Source of the DNA: Litomosoides sigmodontis
Lineage: Eukaryota > Nematoda > Chromadorea > Rhabditida > Onchocercidae
Direction of reading: 5' to 3'
DNA: 64,000 nt
Assembly (NCBI GenBank): GCA_963070105.1
Contig: OY718807.1
Span: 62,001-126,000, forward strand
The notes under the pieces were generated by a model that did not search any database, had not been told where the DNA came from, and saw only the letters and a program-made list of their open reading frames with translations. Positions 25,801 through 42,543 of the stretch are shown one piece after another (the stretch's first letter is position 1; every line of letters starts with the position of its first letter). A program made the position numbers and the translations under genes.

Positions 25801-28239
25801 AGCTTATCTGTGACGTTATTGAAAAAAGTAAGCAGGAGCAATTCCTTTAATTAAATGTCATGAAAATTAACTAACATCTTTGCATGATTGAAATAATCCA
25901 TCTGCGTAACTGTCGCGTACATAGTATGCAACTTCGGTGACGTACTCCGTACTGTTTTCCCTGTAAACCAAAAAAACTGACCATTTAGACGGTGTCGAAA
26001 ACTCAGTAGACAGGTAAACCGCTTGCAGGTTGCAGCGGAGGAAATGTGAAGCTGATGCCAACTACGTCCAGCTTCTCCAACTTCACTTTTCATCGAGAAT
26101 TACATTTGCAAGTCACAAAAAAGTACCGTACCGAAAACAAGCTTCAGGAGTAAGCTGGACTTATGAAGAAAGAAGCTTCAAGGAGCGAGAGCCTTGGATG
26201 GCCATTTTGATTCACATGATGACCTTCCAATTGGCATTTTTAGGCATATTTATAAGGTGGGAACAATGAAGAACTTGCGATACGCTTACATGAGATATAA
26301 ATCATTGGTAGACGAAATGACCCGTACAAAATTCGCCTGGTTTGGTGAACACGTGAAATCACACCACAGTTGTATAAAATTCCTCAAGCAACTTGGACAT
26401 CGCGCCAGGAACTGTCGTGGCAGTGTCATTTGCGCATCCAACAATGCCACCTGCTTTTCATCACAACAAAATTCTTCATTACCTCCTGAAAACAATCTAT
26501 TGAGTTTACTGGTATAGTTATCAGCTTAGTTAGAAAAATAAAAATGTCTTATAGAACTTACCTTATAATGAACAACTAAAAAATTTAATTTTACCTTCAC
26601 AAATTTTACGATGCAGGCAACCATAAATCAGCAGTTGCTTATTACAATTTATCACGATGTTTCAATTTATCACGACTTCGACAGCTCATGTACAATCTCT
26701 TCCTGCTGTGCATCTAAGCAGTGTCCCCTTTCACCCTTGCTTACTAATTGAATGTATAATGGATGTTTTCAGCACTCTATTCAAGTGTCATTTGAGCGCT
26801 CATTGAAAGCACAGATATATGAAATGAACAGAGAGAGGGAGAAAGAGAGAGAGAAAAAAAAGAGAGGGAGAGGGAGAAAGTTGTTGTAATAAAAACTGAT
26901 ACAAAAACTCTTCCGCCCGCTCACTCATAAAATACGGAGGTATTGTTATTAACCTTTGCGGCCGCAGCTATTTCTTTGCTGATAGGTTCGGTCATTCTTC
27001 TTCCTCCAAAAGGCAAAACAATCCTGTGATTCCTTTGGGCCCTACTGGACCAAAACTTGTCATCACATGCAAATGTGACAGACACCGCGCACACGAACAG
27101 ACAGATATAGGTTTTCATGAGAGTGTTTGTAAGAATGAGCAATAGTTCGAAAAAATGGAAGTTCATTTAAGCCTCCCTCTTCTCATTTTCAGGATAGGAG
27201 GAGATGAGAGATTTGAGAGGGAGATGGAGGAAGGAGAGTCACTGAAACAACATCGGTCTCTCCATTGACGCTAGAATGGCCCACAAGGTTATCCCCGGAT
27301 AGAATTCATCCAATATTGCCTCTAACATTTGTAGCAAAGGGTCATTTAAAAAAAAACGAAAATCTTTATCCTACGACAATGAATGACTGGAATATATGCT
27401 CCTATAAAGGGAAATTTGTATTTTAAAGTTTCATTGCAAACGTTCCCAACAGTTCCGCGATGATTCCTTTGTACAGATAAATTTTGATTTAGCATATTTT
27501 TTTGGAGAGTCGATGCGGAGTGTGTGAGAATTTCACTTTGAGAGCTATCTTTGAGCATTTTTTATTTCCACAGAGAAGTAGGCTGCCACGAAACGAAAGT
27601 GATATTTAAGGCAATGAAACTAATGCAAAAACAGTGCTGGGAATGAGCAATGAAAATAGCAGAGAGATAAATGAAAAAATTAATTAATTTGAAATGCGCG
27701 AAGTGATACATTTTCCCCTGCCCCTCCTTCGAGAAACAAGCCCATTAGAACACGGACAAGGACCCAACCATTCTCACAGATGGAGACTCCAAATTAGAAG
27801 TAATCCATGGATTCTCAACATAATTCTCACTACGTGGATAACTGCTCAAGTAGTAGTAGGTTGAAGAACATCTACAATTTAGCTTGCTTAATTTAATTTT
27901 TATGGCTCTAAATATTTCACTTAGCTGAACAGACAATCTCATTAAAAAAAAAAAAGGAAGAACCATAAAAAAAGGGCTCAAACCTTGAAATAAGTGAGGG
28001 CAAAGTGATGCCAGCGTTTGCTGGTGTTTTTCAACGGATATTCGTAGAGGTGGTCCATGGTAGGGACACGTTTGATGCATAGCGCCGCGGTGTCCGCATA
28101 CACCACGCATTGAGCATCCCCGTATCACTTTTGCAGCGGATGATGACATACTGATGTTACCATGGCTCACGTCACAACGTGAAACTTGAAAATACGTTAA
28201 AAAAGCGAACTGAACTGTAAGCAGTCGAAGCATTTGCAT
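16818..28239 (-). CDS. NPC1: NPC1 intracellular cholesterol transporter
   Basis: Niemann-Pick C1 sits in the late endosome/lysosome membrane, takes cholesterol from NPC2 through its luminal N-terminal domain and moves it out of the lumen. I could place all 25 coding exons: 27984-28239, 26290-26485, 25876-25960, 25160-25492, 24648-24893, 24279-24445, 23982-24111, 23744-23887, 22976-23064, 22693-22890, 22478-22550, 22275-22373, 21923-22135, 21102-21245, 20782-20880, 20464-20598, 20177-20266, 19174-19364, 18736-18854, 18468-18582, 18058-18264, 17565-17796, 17364-17477, 17121-17283, 16818-16954. They sum to 3975 bases in frame, 1324 residues, close to human NPC1 (1278). The start MQMLRLLTV opens a signal peptide, and the stop TAG is at 16818-16820. 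Luminal cysteines such as [10 protein letters not shown] and CDFTCSPNQ, the sterol-sensing domain and the second resistance-nodulation-division half are all present. The C-terminus ends SPLTDVF and lacks the LLNF-type lysosomal sorting motif of vertebrates. Patched-related proteins are excluded by the NPC1-type N-terminal domain. Confidence 0.97.
20782..22373 (-). other. NPC1: NPC1 sterol-sensing domain
   Basis: Exons 22275-22373, 21923-22135, 21102-21245 and 20782-20880 encode five hydrophobic segments. They start at [20 protein letters not shown], pass the signature [20 protein letters not shown] and [14 protein letters not shown], and end at FILDVRREE. These are the most conserved NPC1/Patched/SCAP-type residues and form the membrane sterol-binding core. 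Confidence 0.93.
26827..26880. repeat. GA-rich purine tract
   Basis: A run of almost only G and A, with GAGA and GGGA units, in NPC1 intron 1. Confidence 0.85.
26921..27118 (-). CDS. Candidate secreted peptide precursor nested in NPC1 intron 1
   Basis: I do not recognise this gene. The 65-residue ORF lies on the same strand as NPC1, wholly inside its first intron. It begins [17 protein letters not shown], a good signal peptide. The remainder contains IVLPFGGRR, where a glycine pair precedes a dibasic site, the arrangement seen in precursors of C-terminally amidated neuropeptides. A possible splice donor (AAAG followed by GTTAAT) lies after EIAAAAK, so the protein may continue in another exon. 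Its phase does not fit NPC1 exon 2, so it is not an alternative NPC1 start. It could be a chance ORF. Only expression or conservation evidence would decide. Confidence 0.25.
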   Translation of the reverse strand: MKTYICLFVCAVSVTFACDDKFWSSRAQRNHRIVLPFGGRRMTEPISKEIAAAAKVNNNTSVFYE

Positions 28240-33256
<5,017 letters not shown>

Positions 33257-36200
33257 TCAACAAGTCAGACCACAACGTTCCTTTAGAGCATACGCCATTG
33301 TGGCTAAATGGTTATATCGTTCTTTAATGTCTATCGCAAAACCATTCGACCCAAATAACAGTTTCAGACTAAATTCTGTACTCAGGAAGTTATCACCATG
33401 AGATATCTCTTCGCTGCATGCATTCGAACTATTTGCGCCAAGCTGGACTGCCTTTTTCACCCAATGCCGACCTTCTTGAAGCCATTTCCACAAATTATCT
33501 GAAACACCTCTGAGCGCTAACTGTCTAATCGCTTGCGTAGAAATACCGCACTAGATATGAAGGATTAAAGTTGTAATATGATGCCAAGTATTGACTTTAT
33601 AATACTCCAACAGATTTCATAAAACTTCTGTGGCATCGAAAATACAGCCGTTTAAGTGAAATGATACGCACTGAAGGATAAAATAAATGTTACGTAACTT
33701 GAGAAAAACTTGCCTACTTCCGCCGTGGACATCGTGCCGTTGCCTGCATCATCAAGGGGACAAGAGTTATTTGAGAGAATGCTGAGGAGCGGTTGCATAA
33801 ATGGTATGTTAATTTGCGGATAATTTGGCGGCAATGGCTCACAGTGGTACAATTTCCGCGCCACTGATCCAAGCTGCTGCTGCAACGTTCGCGAACGCTC
33901 TTCGATGGGAACAGATTTTACCTGCAGCACTTGTCAATGGCAGCTTAACTACGCTGGAGAACAACTGAATAAATTAAGGTCATTTAGAAGAGTCAGAAAT
34001 GAAGACATTCTCCCATGTTTTAGCCTCAGTTGTTTTTTGTAGTTCATTTATTTCAGGAAAGTTAACTGGTACTCAGGAAAAACATTCCCATAGCCCATAG
34101 TGGCTCCGGAGAGAAGCTGACTGCTTCGGAATATAATTGATAAAGCTGATCAGGAGTTGATCAATTAGTGAATTCGAAATCCAACTTCGAACTTGCGCAA
34201 ACTTACGAGATCTGAACATAATGCATCGAGAAGCGTGAGGAAGGAAAACGCATTACCACACCGATAAAATAGGGCATGTGCAATCTGCACCCAAGCATCG
34301 TATATGGCGCAACGTTGCGCACTTTGCGCCTGGTGTAATATAGACAAAATGCACAGGTAATGCAACGAACGGTTTCTGCAACAATAAAGATTTTTAGGAG
34401 AGAACTCACGGCGAATATTTTGCATCCGATTTCAGAAATCAGGAAATACCGATATGCTAATAACGTCAACAACCGATCCCATCTGTTAGCGACATGAATA
34501 ATGCATGCAGTGAGGATGTGATGAAGGATCTCATTGCTCAAAAGGATATGAGCAATGAGATCCTTCATCACATCCTCACTGCATGCATTATTCAATTCAA
34601 AATTCGAACACAATTCAAAATTCGAATCAGTCAACCTTTCCAGAAGATCATTTCTCACATTCTGCCCGTGTGGCAATAAAATAAGTGATAAGCCATTTAA
34701 TCGTTTGAAGTTTGCCGCATCCTTCAAAAAATAAAACCAATGAAATCATTTTGGTTGTGGCTGCAACATCGTTAGGCTGAGGGACAGTAAGGAGAACGTT
34801 TGCAGGTGAAAAACACTGGTAGGCTAAGCTGAATAAACGCAGCTAGTAATTTTGAAACAGTTGGATTACAAGCGGCTCATTCCTCTTAATAAACAGTTAC
34901 AAGTTTCTTCGCCTACCTTCTTCAGGGGTACTTGCAAGTTCTCTTCGAGCCTCAGCAACCGATAATCCTCAGCAGTTATTAGTTGAGCGCAACTTTCCGG
35001 TTTCTTTGTCAGCAGTAGCTGTCTAAAAAACAAGCTTTTCATTTTTAACCAGTTAAAAAATTGGGTATTCCTTTTGCAAAGCAAAAAACCTGACAGACGG
35101 AGACTTACAATTATCCACTTCAGCAGCATAGAAAGATATTGACTGAAATTTACGATTCAGATTGTCAGCAATATGACGTATCGCTAGCAATAGAAGAGAT
35201 GTGAATTAACATAATTCTGACAGATTCAATAAGGTTCAATAACGGTGAGAACAGGCAATCATTGGAGAGTAGGGTGAAAAACACACCTGAACTTTTCTAA
35301 CTGTTCTGTTTGCGTTTTATTGTTGAGTGCAATAAACGGTAGCCGACAGTTACGCAAACCGATGGCGGTATTTGTGGAAACAGTAGTATGTGGATTTGGG
35401 CGATCGTAGTCGGAATTATCCGCTATACAACCGCTATCGCGAATTGGAAATGGTACTTTTCGTTTTGGGAGAATTGGGAATGAGTCGCTCCGTGGTATAC
35501 GCCAATGTAATTTGCTAACGTCGATAAAAGATGTAGATGAGGTTAGCGGCAATACGCTACTTGAGGCCAACAGCTTGTGGCGCATCGAATTTAACAAGGT
35601 CAACGATAATTTGTAGTTTTGCCGCTGACATATTGTTAACGTCGATGCATCTGGAACTTCATCTCTTCTGAGCGCCAAAGTTTCGTTTGGAATGATGAGC
35701 GCTGAAGTCGTTGTCTCTTCTATACTACCGTAATCTATTTCGGAGTACTGAAATTAATTCACATATTTCCGAGGCTAAAAAATGTCGCCGTTTGCACATA
35801 GATTTTCATTTAAAATAGTATTTCCTCTTTGAAAATACTGTTTTAAGGCGACGGTTCACCTCACCTCATCCTGATCTTCTTTAACAGGTGATTGAATTGG
35901 CTTTGGCAACGGACGACTGAGTAAATCTGACAGCGGAAAATATGGTTTCCTGTAGGATGGTACCGATGAACTAGGTAGCAACAGTTGAGCGGCTGCTTTT
36001 GACTGCCACCGTTTTCGTGTTTCATTTAACAGAACCTTCTGTGTCAGCGATCGCTCCTGATCTGCAACATCTCTATGAAGCCCTTCAATTGCGCATTGGG
36101 GATCGCTCAAAGATTCACTTACCGCTAAGTACGTTGCCTACTAAGCAAACTTGAAGCCTATGCGGAAGTAACTGCTGAACGCTGCTAATGTATTAGAAAA

Positions 36201-37321
36201 GCAAAATTTTACCAAATTTAAATGGTCGAAGGATTTTCATATAATTTTGATCAATTTCAGGTTGCGGATTAAAATTCCGGGATGCAAATGCCGTATTGGG
36301 TACAGGATTCTTTATAACACAACCACTATTCCGAGTGATTGGCTTGCTATGTGCTTGGTAAAATGTCACCAAATCTAGCACATTTTCGAATTGTTCTTCC
36401 TCGAACTGTAAACCAATTCTTTGCAACGACAATTATAACTAATAACTGTAAAAAAGTAGCACTTCAGTCTTCCACGACTTTTCCACAACTCTGTTTTTCA
36501 GTTACTCACTTGGGCGCCTGAAGACTTGACAAAACCTAGACTTTGTGAAATTGACTCGAAACCAAAAGTGAATGTAATTCTGACGGAAAATCTGAGAACA
36601 GTTTCACGTGACAATTTCAGGGCGTTTCACACTTTCCAACTTTTTATTTTTGTGGAATTTTTAATCGTACAAGCAGAATCTTTCACGCATCATAGCTAAC
36701 GGGTGCAATGAAATTTATATTTGATTTCACCTTGAAATACTTTCGTTCAGTAGCACTGTGCGCTACGCTCTCACAGTGTAAAAAGTGAATTTACTTTCTG
36801 CGTGTTGACTGTATTTTAAACCACACTTTTCTGGAATAACTTGCATCCAAAGATTAATTCAAAATTTCTAGAACTTTATGCAAACTTGAAAGAAAAATCC
36901 GCTTGAACTAAAGGATGAGGAGTGTTTGTTAATTTGAAAATGTACGGCACGTCCATTCCAGAATACTGTCAGCACAAAATCTCCTTTGAATGAGATACTG
37001 TCACGAACCTATAATGAAACGATCTATTCCATCCAAGTTCAGCTCTTGGGGAGCGTAAGAAATTCCCTTGAATTTGAATCAAAGTCAATAGCATTCAATT
37101 ATTCCAACAGTTTGTATTCCTCCTTACAGCACAGTACTAAAACTGTCTATAAACATTTAATCAGGAAAGCCCACCAAGAAGTCTCCTTCAGATCGAACAA
37201 GACATTCCGATTGCAATCTGGTCAACATCCCATGATACCAGGATTCCAGTTCTAAAACGGCTTCCCGAGAGGGTCGTGGTATATCATAGGCTGTCGGCAT
37301 AACTGTTGCAACGAGTGACAT
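33257..37321 (-). CDS. BCAR3: BCAR3/NSP-family adaptor (SH2 plus CDC25-like domain)
   Basis: Members of this family (BCAR3, SH2D3C, SH2D3A) link receptors and phosphatases, through the SH2 domain, to Cas-family scaffolds through a C-terminal domain folded like a Ras exchange factor but in a closed, inactive form. Eleven coding exons join in perfect phase to 703 residues: 37175-37321, 36886-37008, 36213-36405, 35865-36124, 35287-35747, 34917-35022, 34636-34721, 34207-34375, 34084-34120, 33694-33929, 33257-33550. The start is fixed by an in-frame stop directly before ATG at 37319-37321. The SH2 domain (about residues 27-120) shows LESWYHGML, GDFLVRDS with the phosphotyrosine-binding Arg, and KPITRNSGCVI. 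The C-terminal block shows SLILLPHGQNVRNDLLER, ALCSDL, LPPNYPQINIPFMQPLL and FSLKLLFGSNGF. The middle, about residues 150-390, is Ser/Pro-rich and variable. The 37-base exon at 34084-34120 is the least certain, placed by phase and by one aligned Trp. Confidence 0.9.
34495..34594. repeat. Perfect 46-bp inverted repeat, 8-bp loop
   Basis: Bases 34495-34540 and 34549-34594 are exact reverse complements, separated by the loop AAAGGATA. The whole element lies in the intron between the BCAR3-like exons 34207-34375 and 34636-34721, so it does not change the protein. Because of the symmetry the same peptide segment appears in ORFs on both strands. No transposase or terminal target duplication is visible. 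Confidence 0.95.
34594..34626. repeat. 15-bp direct repeat beside the hairpin
   Basis: AATTCAAAATTCGAA occurs at 34594-34608 and again at 34612-34626 with a 3-base spacer, directly abutting the right arm of the inverted repeat. Confidence 0.9.
36213..37321 (-). other. BCAR3: SH2 domain of BCAR3-like protein
   Basis: The first three exons carry the SH2 domain. The FLVR arginine is split from its leucine by the intron 37009-37174 (GDFL then VRDS). The strand DFVLTVFWNGRAVHFQI and the segment FQFEEEQFENVLDLVTFY are typical of the NSP subgroup. The domain is complete. Confidence 0.92.
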
Positions 37322-38714
37322 TCAGCCTGGAAATTGAGAGATTTACAAAAGCGGCACCATACTTTGTGGTCTGATGACAGTTAGATGAGTGACTTCGAAA
37401 GGTGCGGGTGGGGAAGTGAATGAATGGGAAGAATTACTTGCAGGTAAATGAAACTGAAGTGCTCCCGCGTATTTTTTTACGTTCATGCTGATGAGGTGCA
37501 GGCAAAGTGTACTTTTGTCTAAAAGGCTCTGGTTGGTTGGACGATAGTATGAAGTGAGAGTTTTAGGTAAGTGGTGGCTAATAAAGTGAAACGCAACATG
37601 AAATTGTTACCGGAACAGCCAGCTTTTGTGCGAGATTCATAGTGACGAAAAGAGTGAGTGAGTTGAATGTGCTGCGGCATCCTATTTCATGCACTGCAAG
37701 CTAGCCAAACGAGATAAAAAGCTTGAAATGGGATAATTGGGAAGAAGCAGCAAGCATAAGCAGATCGCCTCTGCAACGGTACACAGGAAGTAAACTTCTG
37801 AGTTCGGGCAATGGTCCAATCCTGGCTCTCCGGTGCTTGAACCGCAGCTCGACACAGGTGCGGACCGACGCATTCGCTGTGGTGCAGTTTTTCTCGGTGA
37901 CGAATGAATCATTTCGCAAACATGACGCAACGTGTGGATGAATGGCTTGCTTAAGCAGCCACTCACTCGCTGTACAAGTGGGCTTTCCCACGGGCGGCTC
38001 GTTTCCCAAATATTCGTTGGTGAGTTCTTTGTCACTCAGCCACGTTCAGGCAGCAAAGATGAAATACAGGCAAAGGTGCGGAAGCAACGCTCTGAACACT
38101 CAAACTCAAAGTGCCGCAACATCGGTGTAGTATGTGAGCTGCTTGCGACAGACAGAATCGTCAATAACGAACTCAACACTTACTGCACCGCTGCAAACTT
38201 CACCTTCGTTTGTTTGCGTGTAAACAAATAGGTTTATGTTCGGGAGGATATCGATGTCTAATATTTTGGCGCATCCAATAAGCTGCGATATTTTATGATA
38301 GGTTGTGCGACGTTTTACTTGCTTGTGCTCAAAAATGATAGCAGTAGAAGCTGCGAGTTTGTGCGACGTAGGGGAGAGGTAAAAAGAAGAGAAAGGAGGG
38401 AAAAAGACGAGAAGTGGTGCACGTAAGAAAATAAAACGTGAACGTGAACTGATAGCTATGAAGGATGGAAGTATGTCGAAACGAAAGGTACCAATCTCAG
38501 CAGCAATATCCAAACAAAACGACGTAGGTACGTCGGCTGACCCTTCTCTGTAGCGGTTAGCTTAGTGACGGCTACCACAGCAAGCATTCCACTTCATACT
38601 CTTTCCCACCATCTGAACGAAGGTGGGAGGAATGGGAGGCGATCGTAGCTTTCACAGCAACAAGTGGAACGTCTCTCTTCGGCTGGGCTGCTGCTGCTGC
38701 TCTCTACTAAGACC

Positions 38715-38792
38715 ATTCCTCCTCCTCTTCCTCCTCCTCCTCCTCCTCCTCTTCCTCCTCCTCCTCTTCCTCTTCCTCTTCCTTCTTCTCCC
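38715..38792. repeat. (CTC)n/(CTT)n pyrimidine tract
   Basis: Nearly pure C/T triplet repeat of about 78 bases. It yields artificial Leu, Pro or Ser runs on the plus strand. Confidence 0.9.
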
Positions 38793-41700
38793 TTCGCTGC
38801 TTCGCTCCTGCTTCCTTCACGCAGGAACGGACTTATTATGCGTGAATCATTTTTGTGTTGTCTTACAAAAAGCCAAACTTGTCAAGTAGCGAGATCATCA
38901 TCAATAATTCTCCGTGCAGCAGCATTACGAGCACCGCACTACTACTACCTGCATCACTACTTGCTTGCTGCGCTCGTTATGTGATTTGCTCGCATCGCTT
39001 TGTGCGTCCTCTTCTTGGGTTGGCTCGTGGTACGTGAATCATTTCAAGTAGCCCTCCCGGGTACGGCTCCTCGGTTCCCCTCTCTCGACGAGCTCTCAAA
39101 CGAGAAAACGCCCTGCGCACATTCATCGTCGATTCACTGCTGCATTCCACCACCGACCGACTGACCGCTTCTTCAAACGAGGAAGAGATTGAAGATTGCA
39201 TTCTCTATCGTTACATTAGGATTGAATGCTGCGACCAGCACTACGGCTTCACAAAGAATCCTTTCCAAGAAACCACGCAGTAACAAGCCTGCTGCTTCGG
39301 TTAAGTGAACCTCCACGTGTAGGAAACAAAGTTAACTACAGCGGGTCTGATCTGCATGCGATTGATTGCTGCTGCGATAAGCTACGATGACCCACGTCAG
39401 CACCAGCGAACCGACAAAATCTCCACCTCACTCATTCACAAACTATGGACAGTTGCTAGTCCTCTCGGTCCGTTGACCACCAAGGTAAACTGACTGCATT
39501 TGACACTTATCCAATGCCCAGCAATTCGCCGCTGTTCGCTGTTAGCAAAGCGCATCAACAAATTGATGACGACATTCTGTTAAACGGTAACAGATATGTA
39601 TGTAATACTGGCGGCGACGATAATAATAATGATGCTTCCATTCTGTAGAAGTCAGCAAGTGAGAACAAGTAGATGTAAGAAGCCGCGTGGAATTAATCTC
39701 ATAGAAGGAGGGATGTCTGTCGCGTGGGAAAGGAAAGTGACTGGCGATGGCTGCGGAAGAAATCAAGCAGCAGCAGCAGCAGCTGGATGGATGCGTGGCA
39801 ATCCTGCCCCAACCTCATTCTCATGCATTTCAGTGCGCCACGAACACTCGCAATTGCTTCCATGCCACAGTGGCACATCGCGCGAATGGAAAATGAAATT
39901 AAGCCTTACATGTCATGTGGGCAGCAGCTTCTTCTAGGTGAGCAGCTTCTCCTTCAAGGTGAGTGTGAGCTGAAAGGCAGGTGTAGAGTTGAGGGAGACT
40001 GCCTTTCCTTTCAAACACACTGTATTTCATCAAATGATTCAACGCAGCAGTGAGTGCATAAGTGTGAATCATTCAGGCGCATTTCACTTTTACTTTTATT
40101 TTTAACTCTACCGATAAATTTCCCACAAAACGACACGAACGTCTTTCCGTGGGTCGTTAGGTGATATCGCACTTCTTCCACTAATCCTTCCTCAACGCTC
40201 GGTGTGAGGTCATTTCCGTGCTACTTCTGCTAGGGTGGGTGTACTTGCGCCAAAGCGACGTTTGCAGATTGAAGAAATGCTGTTGTTATTTGCAGGTTGT
40301 TCTCTTAAAGACATGCTTGTCTCCTTTTCCTCTTTAGCAGCTCCAAGACCCTCAACGGAACTATCTTATATGCGTTGCACCAATTTAAAAGTGCTAGGGA
40401 GCGAAAAAGCAAATGTAGCTAATTTTTGCCATCAGCAGCACTACAAGCTGAATCCGGTAGGCGCACCGCTACACACTCATCCGTGTCGGGGACGAAAGAC
40501 GCTTTCGTTTTCGTTTGTCAAAAGCTAAGAACTAACTAACTCTTTCTTTTCTTCTATTCCGCCAAATAAATCATTCATCAATTTTCCATTCTGCGGAGAG
40601 ATGCGCAGTTTCGGCGGGAGTGCATCTCACTTCCGCCTGTATTTCAAACCAAAATCAAGTTGGCGACAAGACTTGAGCGTGCATAAGGATAGGTGGCAAT
40701 TTTGCGCGCTATGCACAATTCCCCTCAATGCAGTTGCAGTCGCTGTTGGCTGCGTGAAGGAAGGAGAAGGAAGAATTGCAAAATATTTCTCTCAAGCGGT
40801 AGCTCTTGCACTCCAAGTACTTACCGTCTGAGAAAGACGGATGGTTATTTTGCAACCGGAAGTCGCTGCTGCATTCATTTCTTCCGATTGATTTCTGTCA
40901 TATTTTCAGAGCAACAAAAGGCCCTCCATCGCGCTCACATCCATCAATTACATCAATCCTTCTTCTCCTTCACAATCCATCCAATTTCATCCTTCGAATT
41001 GGCAGAAGAGAGCAATAGATAAATTTTTAATTATTGACGAACGATGTGATGGTGTGTGTCTATCGACGTGGCCAGTGGATTTGTGGCGGTGGAAGCGCAC
41101 GTTGCTCGATTTGGAGAAGAATGTGACGCGCAGATTGCGAGGGAACAGGTCGCGGGAGATCAGCGTTGCTCGTTTTAACTCACTTCCGCCACTGCAGAGC
41201 TAGAGAACGTGATAGTTGCACTTTCCACTTCGCCCTTCCTACGTATGCATCAATAACACTGGAAAACGTCTGGAGCACTCTCCCTTCTAAACATCTAAAT
41301 ACGAATGCTTGAATTCTAAGGGAAGAACAGTAGGCTTATTTTGTCTCACAAATTCTTCCTTCTCAGGTTCAGATTGTCAGAACTCACAGATTCTCAGATT
41401 CTTCATGCTTCTACTAACTGCGGTTGGCTTGTGCTGTCGAGACGACGGCACGTGGCCAGATGCTGAGTAGTTGCTGCAGGGGATGTGAAATATTGACGAA
41501 ACGAATTGCCTCAAATAAACTTTTCTCGGAATAGAGTGCGATGGTCCAAGTCGAGAATGCTTGAAATGAAAGGAACAGGAAACTTGGCAGAAAGGCATTA
41601 TTTTTCGTTTCTTTGAATGCTCAGGCTTACCGCAGATGCTTCAGGTTCGGCATTTCAGGACCCCCAGCTCACCACACCAATCGAATGTTGCATAAGCAAA

Positions 41701-42153
41701 TTAATCATTGCAGCACGAATTTATTATTCACACCACTGCTTCTCCCCCATTTTCCATTCATGCATGTTCTGAGTTTGTTTGCAAAACAGCGAGACGCGCA
41801 GTCTGCGCGTTTGAAGCGGAAAGACGCGAAACAACACAACACAACATCGGAAGCGTTGTGTAAAAAATTATTTTGCAGAAATCTACGTTTCCAATTGTGT
41901 TTGCAAAAAAACTTTGCTCAGGCTTAGTTAAAATTGTGACTAGTTGTTATTTAATTTTAAGGGCAATAACCAGTTTTTTTACATTTCCCTGATTATAATA
42001 GGTGCCGCACTGTCAATTTTAATCTTTGGTGCCTAATTGGTTAGAAAAAGGCTGTCTTCATGAGACAATGATTTTCTTGCCTTCTCATTTACTCTACACG
42101 CCCAGTCCCAGCCTCATTTTGTTATGCGCCTAAGAGGAAAGCAAAAGGTCGTC

Positions 42154-42543
42154 TCACACCACTCGGTCGTTCCACAACAAATCTATCAGGAATAAATTTA
42201 AAGTACCGCAATTCCAGGTCCATAGGCATTTGTGTTTTGGTGTGGTGATTGGAGAACTTGCGATGTCAAAAAATTTGTCATCAGAATCGGATTTAAGCGG
42301 CGGAAAGTACACCCTTGCAACAACTACAAAGAGGGAGCGCTGTGCTAACTTCACGACTCCGTTAGCGGAATCGTTGAGGTCCCTAACGTCCCACAATACG
42401 CAAAACATGTAATATACTTTTTTACTAGCTACTACTCCTACAGGGTGCAGTCTCCCCCTCACTGTGATAAATTCAGGTAGTAAGGTTAGTTTGTTTGGGA
42501 TGTCAAGCTTGGAAGAGTAGTAATAATGAAGCTTATAGTTCAT
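42154..42543 (-). CDS. Orphan ORF, 129 codons
   Basis: I do not recognise this protein. The uninterrupted reading frame begins ATG at 42541-42543 and has a varied, non-repetitive composition with stretches such as VYYMFCVLWDVRDLND. It lacks an obvious signal peptide or domain. Splice-like signals fall within it, so it may be one exon of a larger gene or a chance ORF. It lies 5' of both neighbouring genes. Confidence 0.2.
   Translation of the reverse strand: MNYKLHYYYSSKLDIPNKLTLLPEFITVRGRLHPVGVVASKKVYYMFCVLWDVRDLNDSANGVVKLAQRSLFVVVARVYFPPLKSDSDDKFFDIASSPITTPKHKCLWTWNCGTLNLFLIDLLWNDRVV

Larger units (their letters stand above)
25160..28239 (-). other. NPC1: NPC1 signal peptide and luminal N-terminal domain
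   Basis: Exons 1 to 4 encode a signal peptide (about residues 1-22) and the cysteine-rich sterol-binding domain. Landmarks are [69 protein letters not shown] and APCSCQDC-like [12 protein letters not shown]. Intron 1 is about 1.5 kb and holds the separate peptide-like ORF listed below. The exons are joined in phases 1, 2 and 0. Confidence 0.92.

Noticed and set aside
34203..34727. 174-codon minus-strand ORF
   Set aside because: It runs through two exons of the BCAR3-like gene and the intron with the palindrome. Splicing at 34636/34375 gives the family sequence.
38623..38984. Plus-strand ORFs rich in Leu/Pro
   Set aside because: They come from the CTC/CTT tract. There is no start context or splice continuity.
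39596..39937. Plus-strand ORF with a hydrophobic start (MYVILAATIII)
   Set aside because: It continues into a CAG-repeat Ala/Gln/Ser run with no recognisable mature region or cleavage sites, so it is probably chance.
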